Assembly: GCA_030248295.1 (NCBI GenBank)
Contig: JASANH010000938.1
Span: 744,001 to 808,000 of the forward strand
Source: Mesodorylaimus sp. YZB2_4
Lineage: Eukaryota > Nematoda > Enoplea > Dorylaimida > Dorylaimidae
DNA length: 64,000 bases
Direction of reading: 5' to 3'
Every line of letters starts with the position of its first letter. The stretch's first letter is position 1. Below the pieces are notes generated by a model, which made no database searches, was not told where the DNA came from, and saw only the letters and a program-made list of their open reading frames with translations. Shown here one piece after another: positions 34,553-52,800 of this stretch. The position numbers and the translations under genes are program-made.

Positions 34553-37500
34553 ATGGAGCGAACAGAGTCGCCAGATCTATTTGGCGATATGAATATTGAT
34601 TTCGAAGAAGCTCGTTTCGAAGCAGGCAACAGACAGGAAGGTTAGTTTTTTGAGTTTTTCGGGAAACCGATAAAATATCTTACGTTTTTTTTTGTTCAGG
34701 ACGAAGATTTCGCAATCAAATAAATTTTTCTTGCTCCGGAAAAATTGAAGATTTGAAGAAAAGTTTACGACAGATTTCGAGTTTCGTTGAAAATCAAATA
34801 AAAGAAACGGAAATAAAAAAGTATGCTAACGGGGATATGTATTTCTGAAGTTTTTAGGCCAGTGCGCCATGTTTTTTAGTCAGAACGCTGCATCTCCCCC
34901 GTCAGTTTCGATTGCATATGTTCAGTCGAATTTACTAATCTATCCAATCGAATTGGACCAGTTATCGTTGGCGAAGGAAGATGGTTTAGAGGAATTTTTC
35001 AATTGCCTTCGTATGTCCTTGTTCGAGTTGGAGTCCCTTTGCGGATCCCCAGAGCAACGTACATTGTTCGCTGGAGAAACTAAAAGCAATGAAGCCGATG
35101 ATTTACGCCATCAAATTTCGACATTACTTGCCTATTTGGTCGAAAATATCTCACGGTATATTGTCTGTCCCTAACATATCAAGACTGCATGTTCATCTTT
35201 ACAGACTCTGTCAAGATGGCTCGGCGTCGTCCAAAGAAATCTTGAAAAATATTACGATTGAAATCAAAAGCGCATTGCTGCAAATCGGCCGAATCCATCA
35301 GCTTCCGTTTTTCGGATTTTCGCTCTCAAAAGTATGTGCAAGTACAATTTTAACGCCCTCTCGAAAGAGCCGTTCTTATTGCAGGGTGGTCACCCGTTTT
35401 ACCACGCTTGTTTGGACGTATGGTACGCGGCTTTGAAGAGTGTGATACTTATCCAGAGAGCATGGCGTGGTGAGGCTAGGCATAACTACGGCATTCATGC
35501 AACACGCCTGTAACTGAATTTTAGATAATTCTCCGTGTATTCGCATTGTGGACTATTCGAGCTGTGTCGTAGACGATGCTGCACGTTATACAACATTGGA
35601 ACAATTGATCGAGCTCCTTTTGTCGGATCTGATCTCATTAGCTGCATTACGGTTTAATGATGAGGCAAGGTCTCTAATTTTCCAGTTGATGCTGAAGTTT
35701 TAAAAAAATATTCTTTTTCAGTTATTGCCAACTGACGACTGCTGGTGTTTTGCGTGTCCGTGCGTATTCAAACTGTGGTCGCTGTTGTTTAATTACTGGA
35801 GCGTTATATCGAAAGAAATTGGCGCAGAAAGTTTCTGGTCTCGTTTTCATAAAGTCATTCGTCGATTTTTTACGAGTGATCAAATGAATTCACTCAGGAC
35901 GTTGTGCTCAGGTAAAAATCCCTTTTTTCGAAATCTTCGAATTACAAAGTAACTTTTAGATCGATTCATCATTCCCTGTGAACTTCGTCAATCAATCGAT
36001 ATTTCGTTATTCTTGTGGCGTTTACTGCGATCACTTTCTTGTTTTTTTCAAAATGGCGCCCGTGACTGCATCATTTCGTCGTCAGGATCGTCGGATATTC
36101 GATTTCTGGTCGAATTTTTAGCTTCGAAAACAATTGTGCCCTTATTAGGCAACGATTCAGATCAATCGAATGTCTCGGACTGCTCCCATCCGATGCTAAT
36201 TGAAACCAAACTTCGATCCATTCTTTCTCAATATTTGGCCGTATTCAGCGGATTCGAAGTGCAGTCTTCCATGCTTGTCCCAGTGGAATTATGGAATTAC
36301 TATTACAAACGTCTAGGCAACACCTTTTGTACTCAAGAAATCAGTGAATTATTGGCCGTTTACGAATCACCTTCAGAATGGCTGGAGAAAGTGCGACGTT
36401 TGGCGAAGGTTTCAACAAATAATGGCGCAAATGATCGACGAAATAGTTTTGAATTATTCCTTGCGATTGTGATCTCGCATTGCTCGAGTGGAGACAATGG
36501 TGAGTGCCTGAGTTATTGTTATTTTTCTGTTTGTTAACACACGTACCTCCTTTAGGTGCTCGAATGTGGGGCCAGCTGAAGGGACGTATTTTGTCAAAGT
36601 TGACTGCACGACGATTTCAAGAATTCTCTGAATGCGCGCTGTTTAATTGCATCCGACTGTTTCTTATTATTGCTGAGTTTTCGGGTAAGTATGGGTCTTG
36701 TATTAGCTGTCCCTCTCGGGTCCAGTTGGTGGCTCATGTCATGTCATAATTTATCCATGGCCAAGCACTATACAGCGCACACGAGGGCTAAGGAACACAT
36801 TTAACAATCATTTTTTCCGAGGCGGGATTCGAACCCTCCCCTGTAAGGGCGCACCCAGCGTGAGAGGCAGACCCCTTAACCTCTTAGGCGACAACCCCGG
36901 CCAAGCGGGCTAATCGATCTACGTTTCAGATATGAGCATCATAACGGACCATCTGTTGGATTTTTTCACCGAGATTCCCCTGCAGTCGGCTCGAAGTGGT
37001 GTGTCGAAGCAGAAGATCGTATGGCAAGCCCTGGCCGTGACAATATTGATACACGAAGAGCGCGATTCGCCCGTGGACGTTGTGCGTAATATTTGTCAAT
37101 TTTTGACCTCCTCTGTCGCCAGTGTATATCAAGCGTATACGAGGAAGAAAAATGACGTTGTCGTTCGGCGCGACTTATGGGAACTGCTGTCGTATTTCTT
37201 CAAGTTATTGCAAGAATTATCGTACGGTGTCAAGGGCACGAATGGGCTGTTGTCCGTGTTACCGCTGTGGACGATGGATTTTTATCAAATTTTTGTGGAG
37301 GCTAAAGAATGCGGCGATGTTCGTGGTCAACACGGACTGGACTTCTTGGCGGCAGTGGCTGAGATATTGAGACATATTTGCGAGCTGAGCGCGTCTGATT
37401 GGCCCAGGATGGAATCGGAGGACAGGTTAAAATGGTCCGGGATTATCAAAGATCGATTGATTCGGTCAGTGCGTTGGCATTTACATTTGTGGCCGTGGTC

Positions 37501-40500
37501 GGAAGAACTGGCTGATGCTTGGTATTATTTCATAGCCGTCAGCGTGGCCAGGATGGAATTTCGCATATCGACTGTGACCTTGTTCAATGAATTCGTCAAT
37601 GTGTCGACACCAAATTTCGACACGAATGTGCTTTGTCGATTGCTGGCTAAGATCATCGAGAATCCCGACGTGCTGGTGCGTGTATCGCGAGAAGGAGAGA
37701 TAACGAGGTGAGTGCGGGTGATTGCATGAGCAAGTATGGGCAAGGTCGGCTGTGTTAGGGGTTTGGAAGGAAAAGGGGGAGGTGAAGGGGGTAGATATCT
37801 GAGCAGATCGACTAAGTCTGATCCGATCGCTTGTGAGACAGGTCAGGTTCGGGTCGAGTCGAGTGAGTGTGCTGGCTGTTTACATACAGTACGTACTGTA
37901 GGCTGGCTGGACGAATGGCCAGGGCTTGGTCAGTCAGGTCAGGTCTCGGGGTCCAGCCCAAATGCAACTTTATCGTTTTTGCTTCCTTCCTTTTCTGTCT
38001 TCTTTCTTCCTAGCTGGACCTGAGGTGGGGGAGGGGGTGAGAGGAAGGGTTCTGTGTCCTGGCTGGCCCAACAGGGGGTTTACCCCCTCCCCCCTCCCGC
38101 CCATGCTTGAGCATGAGACCCTTTCGGGTTGGTCGTCACTAAAAATTATTACTTTTTAGTTACGAAGAAGCAACTGCCACGATCACAAAGGCCTGGCTTC
38201 GATGCATATTTACAACACCGCAATCAACTCCGAGCATTAATGACATTACGAACTTTGTGGCCAAGTCGGCGCCCTGGTCTGATTTATTGCAAACTTATTA
38301 TGAAAGCGGTGTTGTTCGAGAAAGCAGCAACAGTGGCCCCTATGGACATTGCCAAGTGTTCAAGGATATTTGCCTGGCCTTGGAATTATGGACCATTACG
38401 CAACCAGGAGAAAAGGCCAAATTGACTGGTTTGTGTCAACGAACGTTCAGTGTTGCGATTCGAAAATTGACGAAGATTTTAACCAACACCGAGCCATTGG
38501 ACGTGTACACGCATTGCACGAGGCTGCTGGCATTCTTGGTCGAGCATTGTGCCGCATTGATCCATCACCGCGATGCCAACGAGTCATTGCTGAGAGAGAT
38601 TATTGGATCAACAGTCTGCAATATCGGAGCCGAGAATACACCGGCGGTGGTCAAAAGAAGAAGGGCTGATATGGCATCTGAATGCTTGGCGCCGATTCTG
38701 CGTGGATTACTGAAGTGTGAATGGGTTCAAAACGAGGTTCTCAAGAAACAAATCCTCGAATGCTATCGGATCGAACTGATGCGACTGGCGCATGACAGGA
38801 AGAATGTGATCATGGATGCGAGCCCGCTTATCACAGTCTTGAAGGTGAGTCGAAGCATTTGACAACCTAATGTTAGGGTCGTGGTGTGGAAGAAGCCACG
38901 ACTATTCAGTTGTTGGGCGTTGGTCCCGTAGCAGGTCGGTTCTCAGAGTGGGCAACTACTGGTGTTCGAGGGAGATAATAATCCGTTGCTGCAACATCGC
39001 TGACCGGGTATCCAAGGTAGTGTAGACCCCCCTAAAAAATTTTCGGAAAATTTTGTTAAGGTTCTCTCTTCTCATTTTTCAGACCCCCCTGTCCCGCCCA
39101 GCTAGGGTGTGCAGGTCACGCAGTCTGTGCCCTCCACCTTTAATGTGTTTGACCCCCCTTCACTTTTTTGGCAGAAGAAAATTTTCTTACATGGTGAAGA
39201 CCCCCCTTCAAAGTTTTTAAAAATTTTGTGAAGGGGGACCCTTCTCCCCTTTGCCCCCCCGGGAAAGGGGGGGGAGAAACACCCTTTTTCCCCCCCCCCC
39301 CCCTACTTCTTTGTCAGAAGAAAATTTTTTACATGGGGAAGACCCTCCTGTCCCGCCCGGCAAGGGTGTGTAGGTACCTTTGCTATTTTTGATACCCCAA
39401 AAAGAAAAATTTCATTTTTTTATAGTATAAAAGACGGAATGTTTTGCCTTGGAAGGCCCAAAGCAACTTTAAATTTTCGCGGGAAAAATTTAAAAAATTC
39501 AATTTTTACTAGAAATCAAAATGGGCCGCCATGTCGCTGACCCCCCCCCCCCCCCCCCCCCGGAAGAAGATCAGATCCCCCTTCCCGCAGACGAAGTCAG
39601 CGATGTTGGTTGCAGGCCTTTGAAGCCTGGCTCTGGGTGACTCAGTGGCGGCAGCTGTCGAGGGGGACGCCAAAGAAGTGGAATCGGGGAACTGCCCATC
39701 GAATACCAGACTGGAATCTGGGCGCTGGTGCTGGACACGGGTGCTCCCAGTGGAGAGGTCAGAAGGGAACTTGTCGTGAAAGGTGGCCGCCTTACTTATC
39801 AAATCATAACAGGCAACAACGGGCTGGAAGTCCTCTGAGGAGGGCACAAGGGCCAGCACAAAACGTTCAAATGATGCCTTGCGGTATCCTCGAGAGTATG
39901 GGAACACCGGAGCTAAGCGTATTGGTTATCAAGGCGCTCCATCTCTCTGGTGTCGGGTGAAAGGCAGAACCTTGACCAAGCCCACTTGCCGGTTATATGG
40001 CACCAAAATAATACGAAAATTAGTTTTTTCGCGGTTTATCGGTTATGCATTTTCAGGAAACATTCTCAGCCGATGCTGGCACAGGGTCTCCGTCTACGCC
40101 GACGGAACAGTTGCGGCAGCTGCTGCTGAAAGACATTCGAGTGGTAAGCGTTTACCGATGCGCTAGCGATAAGCAGGTAGCTCGTGCGTCTCTGGGATTC
40201 GTACGATCACTGATCGAGAAGACACGAGCGGCCACACTTCTCGAGCGGGAATCTGATGATATCGTTCAGCTCTCCTTATCTCTGTGGCTGCAAAATGAGG
40301 ATCGATTGTTGATATCCGATTGTGTTGAAGTGATCGATCTGTGCCGATCGAAACTTGGAGGACGCCGATCAGTGGCTGACCTGCTTACTAGCGGGTTTTC
40401 CAAGGTAGGCGGCTATAGAGTATTGATGGCAGGTTGCAATGATTCCATTTTTCAGGTTGCCATGGAACGCTGGCAGCAATCGGGTTGGAGCAAAGTCTTG

Positions 40501-40736
40501 GGATTGGCCTCGCAAGTGATCAAAAGGTATCCGATGGTCAAAAATGAGATGGCGGCTTGTGTTGAACAAGTGACGGAGGACGCGAAGGCCATTACTGGAT
40601 CGGGGGCGGATATGAAAATGACGTAAGTCGACTTGTGGGTTAATTTTGTTCCATTTTGAAGGGAAACATTTGATTGTCGGAACACCCTTTCAGGGCCGCC
40701 TTGCATCACTTCCAAGCGGAGATATCGATTCTGTGA
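34553..40736 (+). CDS. MMS22L: Replication-fork repair protein MMS22L
   Basis: Partner of TONSL; the complex loads RAD51 at stalled forks. Fourteen exons: 34553-34640, 34700-34820, 34880-35155, 35205-35331, 35385-35469, 35525-35664, 35722-35911, 35960-36499, 36556-36684, 36930-37707, 38160-38844, 40057-40404, 40456-40622, 40694-40736; total 3717 nt, 1238 residues, nearly the human length (1243). Matches to human MMS22L by eye include LLSDLISLAALRFND, CPCVFKLWSLL, ELWNYYYKRLGNTF, WGQLKGRILSKLTARRFQE followed by FNCIRLFLIIAE, and the C-terminal VARASLGFVRSLIE region. Conservation is moderate throughout, as expected for this helical-repeat protein. Intron 35665-35721 needs a GC donor, and intron 36685-36929 carries an antisense SINE-like insertion. 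The start ATG is the first in its exon; the short acidic N-terminus is not conserved. Confidence 0.88.
36735..36905 (-). repeat. tRNA-derived SINE-like element, family A, copy 1
   Basis: It sits in an MMS22L intron, antisense to the gene. Read on the minus strand, it opens with a class-II-tRNA-like head: TCGCCTAAGAGGTTAAGG (A-box region), CTGCCTCTCACGCTGGGTG, a variable-arm-like GC stem, and the B box GGGTTCGAATCCCGCC. A ~80-nt tail follows (AAAAAATGATTGTTAAATG, TTCCTTAGCC, GTGTGCGCTG, ATTATGACATGACATGAG). Head and tail both recur at 41255-41487. The shared tail outside the tRNA-like part marks this as a SINE and not a tRNA gene. Confidence 0.72.
37708..38159 (+). other. MMS22L intron (452 nt)
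   Basis: Spliced between AACGAG|GTGAGT and TTTTTAG|TTACGAAG, keeping the frame. It has G-rich and C-rich tracts but no coding potential or recognised repeat. Confidence 0.65.
38845..40056 (+). repeat. MMS22L intron with homopolymers and internal duplications
   Basis: This 1.2-kb intron has C/G homopolymers (about 39290-39302 and 39541-39560). It also contains partly duplicated blocks: CCTGTCCCGCCCAGCTAGGG (from about 39089) against CCTGTCCCGCCCGGCAAGGG (from about 39347), and GCAGAAGAAAATTTTCTTAC (near 39172) against GTCAGAAGAAAATTTTTTAC (near 39313), with ACATGG..AAGACCC following in both. So a unit of roughly 140-260 nt has been copied imperfectly. No gene is supported here. Confidence 0.6.
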
Positions 40737-40950
40737 ACAGAAGTGAAGTTGATTTGATGGTGACGAGATAAATTGAGTGATTGTATTCTGTGGCACTCTG
40801 CATTTTCTATTGTATTGCTAGTAAACTGAGCATCAGCAATCGGAGATTTGTCTGCCTATGCGATTTAGCGCTGATTTTTTGTTGTTCGGGGAATTTATGA
40901 ATAGCACACTCGAATTTTCAGGTACTACTGACTGTGGCACGACTGCGATA

Positions 40951-45808
<4,858 letters not shown>

Positions 45809-46865
45809 ATGGTGATTGCTGGCCGAAACGATTGAGGGGGGGGGGGGGGTAGAGTAGTGCGTGATTGGGTCTGGAATATGGGATAATCCGTAGCTGCTTC
45901 GGACGAGTACACGTAGTGAAAGTGGCATCTTACCCTGGCATGGCACGTCGTATTGATTCGTTACGAATACCACACGTGCCATCTTTGTGTCCAGTGCAGC
46001 AATGATAGCATTCCTGAGCATGAATTACGGTCCCTTGCGTAGCCAGTGTACATACTGCACGAGTGTTCTGCCCTTGTTCAGCACTTTCATCCCACCGCTC
46101 GCCAGTTCGGGGTCGAGTGATAAGGAGTCAACACTGCATTCTTGGGTGTTTTGTCAGAGTGCATACGACTTCACGTGATCAGCATGGTGGTTATGCTTAG
46201 GGCATAAGACAGTGTACAGTGGGGATCCTCGCTCTGTGTTCAGATTAGATTTGTTATTGCTGAAAATTGATCGATTCTCACATCAAGGAATTCGAAATTT
46301 CGCGCACTTTTATGCTTATTACAAATCTTGCTTGTTCCAGTGTGCGCATTTGCGACTGGTCGTAAACGGGAATTTTTCGCGCATTCCCTCTCGGGCTACT
46401 GTTTCGTGCTATGTCGCCAGGCTGGGCAAAACCCGGATGGCGGCTGGGAGCAGCTGGTTGGCGTGGCGCCGAAGTGCAAGCCAAGCTTTCCAGCAAAAGT
46501 GCCGGTCGGTTGGGTTTTTATGGGGTAGATGATTAGTGGCGGAAATTGGCGTCTTAGCAAGGTTTGCAGACTGTCGAGATGCAGTTCGATGCACACGTGT
46601 TGGCCAGTGGGTAATGCCGTTGCAATTCGACTTTATTAGTCATGTTTACCAGGGACGACGGGGAGGGGTCTGATCGAGATTGCGCGGCTCGTTTGTTCTC
46701 TGATCGTGAGTCTTCGTCAAACTAGATTCGCGTAGCTACTCTTTAAAAAACAATGCATTGCCCCGACCGGCGTAGAAACTAAATTTATTGTTCCTGTTAG
46801 TCTTTTGAGTCATTCCTAGTTGTATGCTTTTCGCTTTTAGACGAGTTTGAAACATACGTTTAAAA
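45809..46865. other. Spacer between SDR and VPS13 genes
   Basis: About 1 kb between two plus-strand genes. A G homopolymer occurs at about 45837-45849. It should contain the VPS13 promoter. Open frames here are short and featureless. Confidence 0.5.
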
Positions 46866-49800
46866 ATGGTGTTTGAATCGCTCGTCGCTGATTTACTGAA
46901 TCGATTTCTGGGTGATTACGTTGAAAATTTGGATTCGAAACAATTGAATGTGGGCATATGGGGCGGCGATGTCGTCTTGCGAAACCTGGACATTCGACCG
47001 ACAGCTTTGGCAAGTTAACGTTATTGACCGTAGTGTATCGTGCTTGCATCTCACAGGGAACCCTATGGTGCATGAGGACTACCATTGCTAGCCGGTTTGA
47101 TTTGATTTACGAGGGGAAATTCCGTTCTCTAGCGCTGGTTCATTCATGAATCATGTCAGAGGCATTGTTGGGGAGACTTTGTCACGGTGTGTTGCGTCAT
47201 CATGCTTCAATGCAGTGTTTTTTAGGATAGCCTTGATCTGCCAGTAAAATTGAAGTCGGGATCGTTGGGTAAGGCGACCTTATAAACTTGACATTTAGTC
47301 GTTTTGACAATTGGTCCGTTTTAGGAACACTCACTTTGAAGATTCCATGGAAAAACTTGTACACGGAGGCGGTAATTGCAACGATCGAAGATCTGTACAT
47401 TGTTGCCACGCCGAATCTAGGTACGTGAAGTTTGAGGATTCTTGTATGTGGGCCCATTTAACGTTTTATTTGTCCTTAGGTATCAAATACGATGCGGTAA
47501 AAGAAGAAAAACAGACGCAAGATGCAAAACAAAGAGAACTGCAACGTATCGAGGAGCAGCGAAAAGAAAAACGAAGTAAGTGACCAGTGATTTGTGTCCG
47601 ATAGCCGACCTGCTAGTCATGGATTTTCAGAGAAACCAGACCCGGCTGAATCCCAAAAGCAAGATTCGTTCGCGGAGAAGCTAACGGCTCAGGTAATCAA
47701 GAATTTGCAAGTGACAATTCGCGACATTCACGTTCGATATGAAGATGAATATACGAATCCGAAAAGACCCTTTGCAATGGGCGTGACCTTGCATAGTTTG
47801 GTCTTTCAAGTAAGTTCATGCGCTTGCTGTCAATTTCTATCCTGACCATGTAATTTGCAGACGACGGACGAGAATTGGCAACCTCGAATTATGAAAGAAG
47901 CAGTAACCATGTTTTATAAGGTCAGGTGGACTTTGGTGCATAGATTTTCCCAATTTCAGAGTTTATTTATTACAGATTGTGGAATTGGACAGCCTGGCCA
48001 TGTATTGGAATAGTGGCGCTAAATTAGTATCGGATATCGAAAACAGGGAAGATGCCAAGGTAAGTTCTGTTGGCCTGTTGTTCCCAGCAGTCTTTGTAAG
48101 GTCATTGCAACTTTACGATTTCGCTTTTAGCGTTTCATGAAAGAAACTATCGCTTCGAAGACAACGTCGCCGAAAGATTTTAACTACAGTAAGAATTTCA
48201 GTTTTTTGGCAGTCTTGGAACAGTCATGATTTTATTTTTTGCAGTGCTATCACCGATCAGTATATCGGCTCGTCTGGTCATGAATCAGAAACCGGAGACG
48301 ACAAATTTCAAAGCTCCGAAAATTTTATTGACAGTGGACGTGAAGGAACTTGGTTTTCATATTGGAAAATATCAGGTATGCTTTGAGAGTGTTATTCTCA
48401 TAAAAAGAATTTTATGGGCTTTGTTTCCAGTATCAAGACATTCTCGAATTTTTGGAAGCTCAAGAACGTTTAACGTTAAATGCAAAGTATCGAAAATATC
48501 GACCGGACTTGCGGCAATATAAAGGCCACGCGCGGCAATGGTGAGTACTGTTAGCAATGTTGGAATACTGCAATGGTTACTGTTTGGTTGTAGGTGGCAT
48601 TTCTCGATGGATTGTATTCTCAAAGATCAGGTGCAACGCAAAGCGAGAAATTGGTCGTGGGCTCACATTAAAAATCATCGCAATTTGGTGAAAAGCTACA
48701 CGAACGCGTGGGTTGAAAAGCAGACGAATCGATCTCCGTCGAAGGAGACGTTGAAGACGATTGAAGTAAGGATTTAGATTTTTAGCACGATTGAAACTGC
48801 GTTCATCTTAACTTTTTTAGGATGCGGAAAAAGAGTTGGATGTTTTCAATCTAAATATCGCTCGACAGCAGGCGGAACTTTATGTGAGATTTTGTTTTTC
48901 GAATTTCCATCACTAAACTTTGAATATCGATCTCTCTTTGCAGATCGATAGGCATAAATTGAAGCGAGCGGAAGAACAAGGTGGCATTGTGAATTATGTG
49001 AAAAGCTGGTGGGGTGGGGGAAGCACGAAAAAAGCGTCCGATGAAGAAGATTTTGCGTCTAAATTCGAGAAAGCGATGACGCCAGAGGAAAGAGGAAAAT
49101 TGTATGAGGCCATCGATTATCAGGAGAACCAGTCACCTACGAATTACCCGAAGGAGTTCGTTGAAAACAAGGTGTCCTTCATGTTGGGAAATCTGATGGT
49201 CGTGGTCGATGATGACATATCCGAAAAGTATGCGATGTCGTCGAAAATGCTCTTTTACTTGGTTTTACGCTTTGATTTTCAGGAAGAAAATGGAAGTTAT
49301 GATTTTGTCGTGGAAGACGGTGAGTGCAGAATTCGAGCAGCGTCCGTCGGCCAATGCAATGAAGTAAGTAGTCGGTTTTCGATATTTAGTACGGCGGAGT
49401 AGTACAGTGGATTGGGTTTAGGTTGGAAGCAAAAATGCAACAGTTTCAAGTCGAAGGAATTCGAGGAATCGATGGACAGCGTCCTGTGATCGTGTCCACG
49501 CTGGTGGTCGATGAAGCGAAGGAGAAAGATTTGCCGCAGATATTATTCCAATTCGAAACGAATCCGTTGAGTGGAGCGTTTGATCAATTTGTCAAATTCC
49601 ATGCGCGACCGCTGAGCGTAGTTTATCACGCTGGGTCGGTCAATAAATTGGCCGAAGTTTTCCGACCACCTGAATCTGTTCGCTTGAAACAGTAAGTTTT
49701 AAATTTAGGCATGGCGAATAGGAAATTCTTGCCGTTGTCTTTTTTAGACTAGCCGCAGCTGCGTTTGCCAAGTACGAAGATATACGAGAACGCTCGGCTG

Positions 49801-52800
49801 CTGGATTACAATACGCCTTGGAAAAGCGTTCGGTTTTGAAATTGGATATCGAAATTTTGCCGACGATTATTCAAATTCCTGATCGGGGTGTTATGGAAAA
49901 GTAGGTTGGGGTTGTGATTTGCAGTTTTTTAAAGTAAGAATAAATTGTTTTCAGATCCAGCAACGTGTTGGTAATCGATTTGGGTACGTTGCAAATAACG
50001 ACCGAAGATGTGTCGAAAGTGGATGCGGACGCCGGCTTTTATAAAAAATCAGAAGTAAAATGGGTTTCTCTATCGATTTTAAATGTTTTGAACAAATTGA
50101 ACGTTTCAGGAGGAAAAACTCGCATTGCTTCGAGCCAGCGCCTACGATAAGTTTAAGATTGAATTAAAAACATTGCAAGTCATGTTTGCACGCCCGAGTA
50201 AGTAATCGGATATGTTTGTGGCTTATGACTATGAAAAAATTGTTGATTTCAGCTGACGATTGGCGAGCAGCTCGAACACAGAAAACGACGCCGTTGCATT
50301 TTCTTCAACCGACGGGATGGCAGATTTTGTTGGAAAAGGCTGCCGTCGACGATTTGCGTTTACCAAAGTATGTAAAATGATACCTACTTGAATTTTTCAG
50401 GAAATAGCAGTCTGCCCGTTTTAGAATCCGTATCTCTGGCCATTTGCCGGATTTGAATTTTACTGCATCCGATGCGAGATTACTCGATATCCTGAAACTT
50501 TTGATGAGTATCCCAACGCCGCCTGAAGCTCCCGTAACTGGCCAGGAGGAAGAGATCGAAACGGTCGAGCCGTCGACGAGGAATCGAGCGAAAATGAAAG
50601 CAATTCTGGAAGCTACTGGAGACGAAATCAGAGAAGAGGAAGGAGTCGAGACTGAAGAGGCGGTAGAAGAGGCGAAAAAGAAGCAAACGAAGGAAGTCAG
50701 TCAAGAACAAGTGCAAGTGGAAATGAATATGGTTCTGAATCAGGCACGTCGATTGGGGATAGAATCTTGATAGTTAGTCAATTTGGATGGTTTTAGATCG
50801 CTGTTCACATTACCCGCGTTAATGATAGTGGTAAATTCGATCCCTATATAAATCTGTCGATCACGTCGATGGGAATGGAATTCAAAATGCGACCGCTCGA
50901 TATGCACGCAGTAGTGTCGCTGGGCGGATTGGAAGTGCAGCAGTTGCAATATCAAAGTAAGAGTAGCTTTCGAAGTTTTTGTGGGATTGCCCCGGATGAA
51001 TCGTTGAATTGGGTTTGATTTTAGCTCCAGGTACAAACGGGCCGCTGTATTTGTTGGAGAATCCGAAGAAAGCAACGGCGACGAGTGTTCCATTATTGAA
51101 ACTCGATTATATTCAAGTACGTTCATTGTGGCTGCTCTTTGAACATGCGGCAATGTTCGCGTTTTTCTTTTGCAGTGCGATAAGAAGAGTCCGTTTTTTG
51201 AATCCGAATTCCGCAAGGTCGAACAGCTGGTCAAGATCAGTGGTCAGCCTCTGAACATCACGATGCATCAAGAAGCGTTGGTGGACATTCAATCGTTCTT
51301 GCAAACCTTGCAAAAGAAGTTGGACGCGTTGAAAGAGGCGCCCCCACCTGGGGGCGCCACACTCGAACACCCGAAGACACTCGATCGCAGAAGTAGCAAT
51401 GTGTCGACGGCTAGTAGTACGAAGAGCTCAGCATCTAAAGCTGCGGCGGGTGAGCGTAACATGTGGGAATTGGGGGCTGTGCTTACAGATTTTTGTGGCT
51501 GTTTAGCCAAATTAGTCAAGAAGGTACGAAAAGTTGAGGAGGTGGATCCCCAAATTGTCAATATGAAGTTAGAAGCATCCTTCTCCGGCTTGGCGCTTTG
51601 TATTACTACTACGAAGAAAATTATCAGCGACGTTCGTATCGAAGGTGAGATTGTTCTGAAAAGAGATTCGGTTGGGTTTAGTGTGGCTGCTGCAGGCTTG
51701 TCGACTGTGGTGTCTATGCGACCCAAGACTATGGAAGCGGTCGTTCGGTTAAAATCGATAAGTATCACCGATCCGTCACCCACGTCCACTTATGGCAAGG
51801 TAAGAAGGTTGATAGTGTCTTGTGTTTTCTCTGCAACTACGGACTTCCTGCTCAGATTCTGTCGGTTGCTGGCGAAGAAGTGTTTAATCTTCGGTACACG
51901 CAGTACATTCGAACGGAAAAAGAGAAAAGCAAAATAGGAATCAATGACGTCGATATGGAAGTAGTCCTGTCGTTTGCAGAAATGCGATTCGTCTTCCTGA
52001 ACGTATGGTTGGCTCAGATGTTGGTAAGTAGATGGTGCTTTGCGAAAGCGCGACGGTGATAATTGTTGGTCGTTTAGGCCTGGTTAACGCCTTTCCAAGA
52101 GGCTGCTGCAGCTGCAGCCGATCAGGCAAATGCGGCTATGCAAGAAGGTGCCCGGAACGCGGCCGAGGCCTTGAAAGAAATGCAGAACACGACCAGAATC
52201 AAACTGGCAGTTGAAATTAATGCACCCGTGATTATTATACCCCAAAGCTCGAAATCCGACGAGGCGTTTTTGGCCGATTTTGGTAAGTGATTTTCACTCC
52301 GAGCTGGTCACCTTCTAATAGCCTTTTGTCACTTTTAAGGCAACTTGGTCGTTGCGAATAGTTTTACTGTAACTCCAGTTAGTGCTCAAGTGCCTGTCCC
52401 AGCCATTTTCGATAACATGACGGTTCAATTGCGAGAGATGAAGCTGTCTCGGTAAGACATGGGGAGGAACTGGCATTTTCTTGTCTAACTGGCTACTATT
52501 TTAGAGTTATTCTCGGTCGGGATCGTTGGAGCGTTGTGGCCGAGTGTCAGATATTGGAACCGGTAACGTTCGAGCTGAATGTCATTCGAAACTTATGTTT
52601 TGGATATTACAAGGAGAAGCCCGAAATTAAGATAGTTGGAAAGCTACCTTTGTTGAAGGTAACGGATTTGTTGATTTTGTTGGTTTGGTTTTCTGAAATT
52701 TGTGTTGTTCTTTTAGGTGTGCATGAGTAGCGAAGACTATGGAGCCGCTATGAAGACATTGTCTGGGAACCTAGCCGAAGGGGCAACCCCAGAGAGTCAG

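Noticed and set aside
36820..36905. A possible tRNA-Ser/Leu gene on the minus strand
   Set aside because: The A/B boxes are present, but the acceptor and anticodon stems do not pair properly and the sequence continues into a tail shared with 41255-41487, so it is a SINE.
40144..40176. A 33-nt GTAAGC...CAG segment as an ultra-short intron in MMS22L
   Set aside because: It is far shorter than any other intron here, is in frame without a stop, and keeping it gives a protein of nearly the human length.
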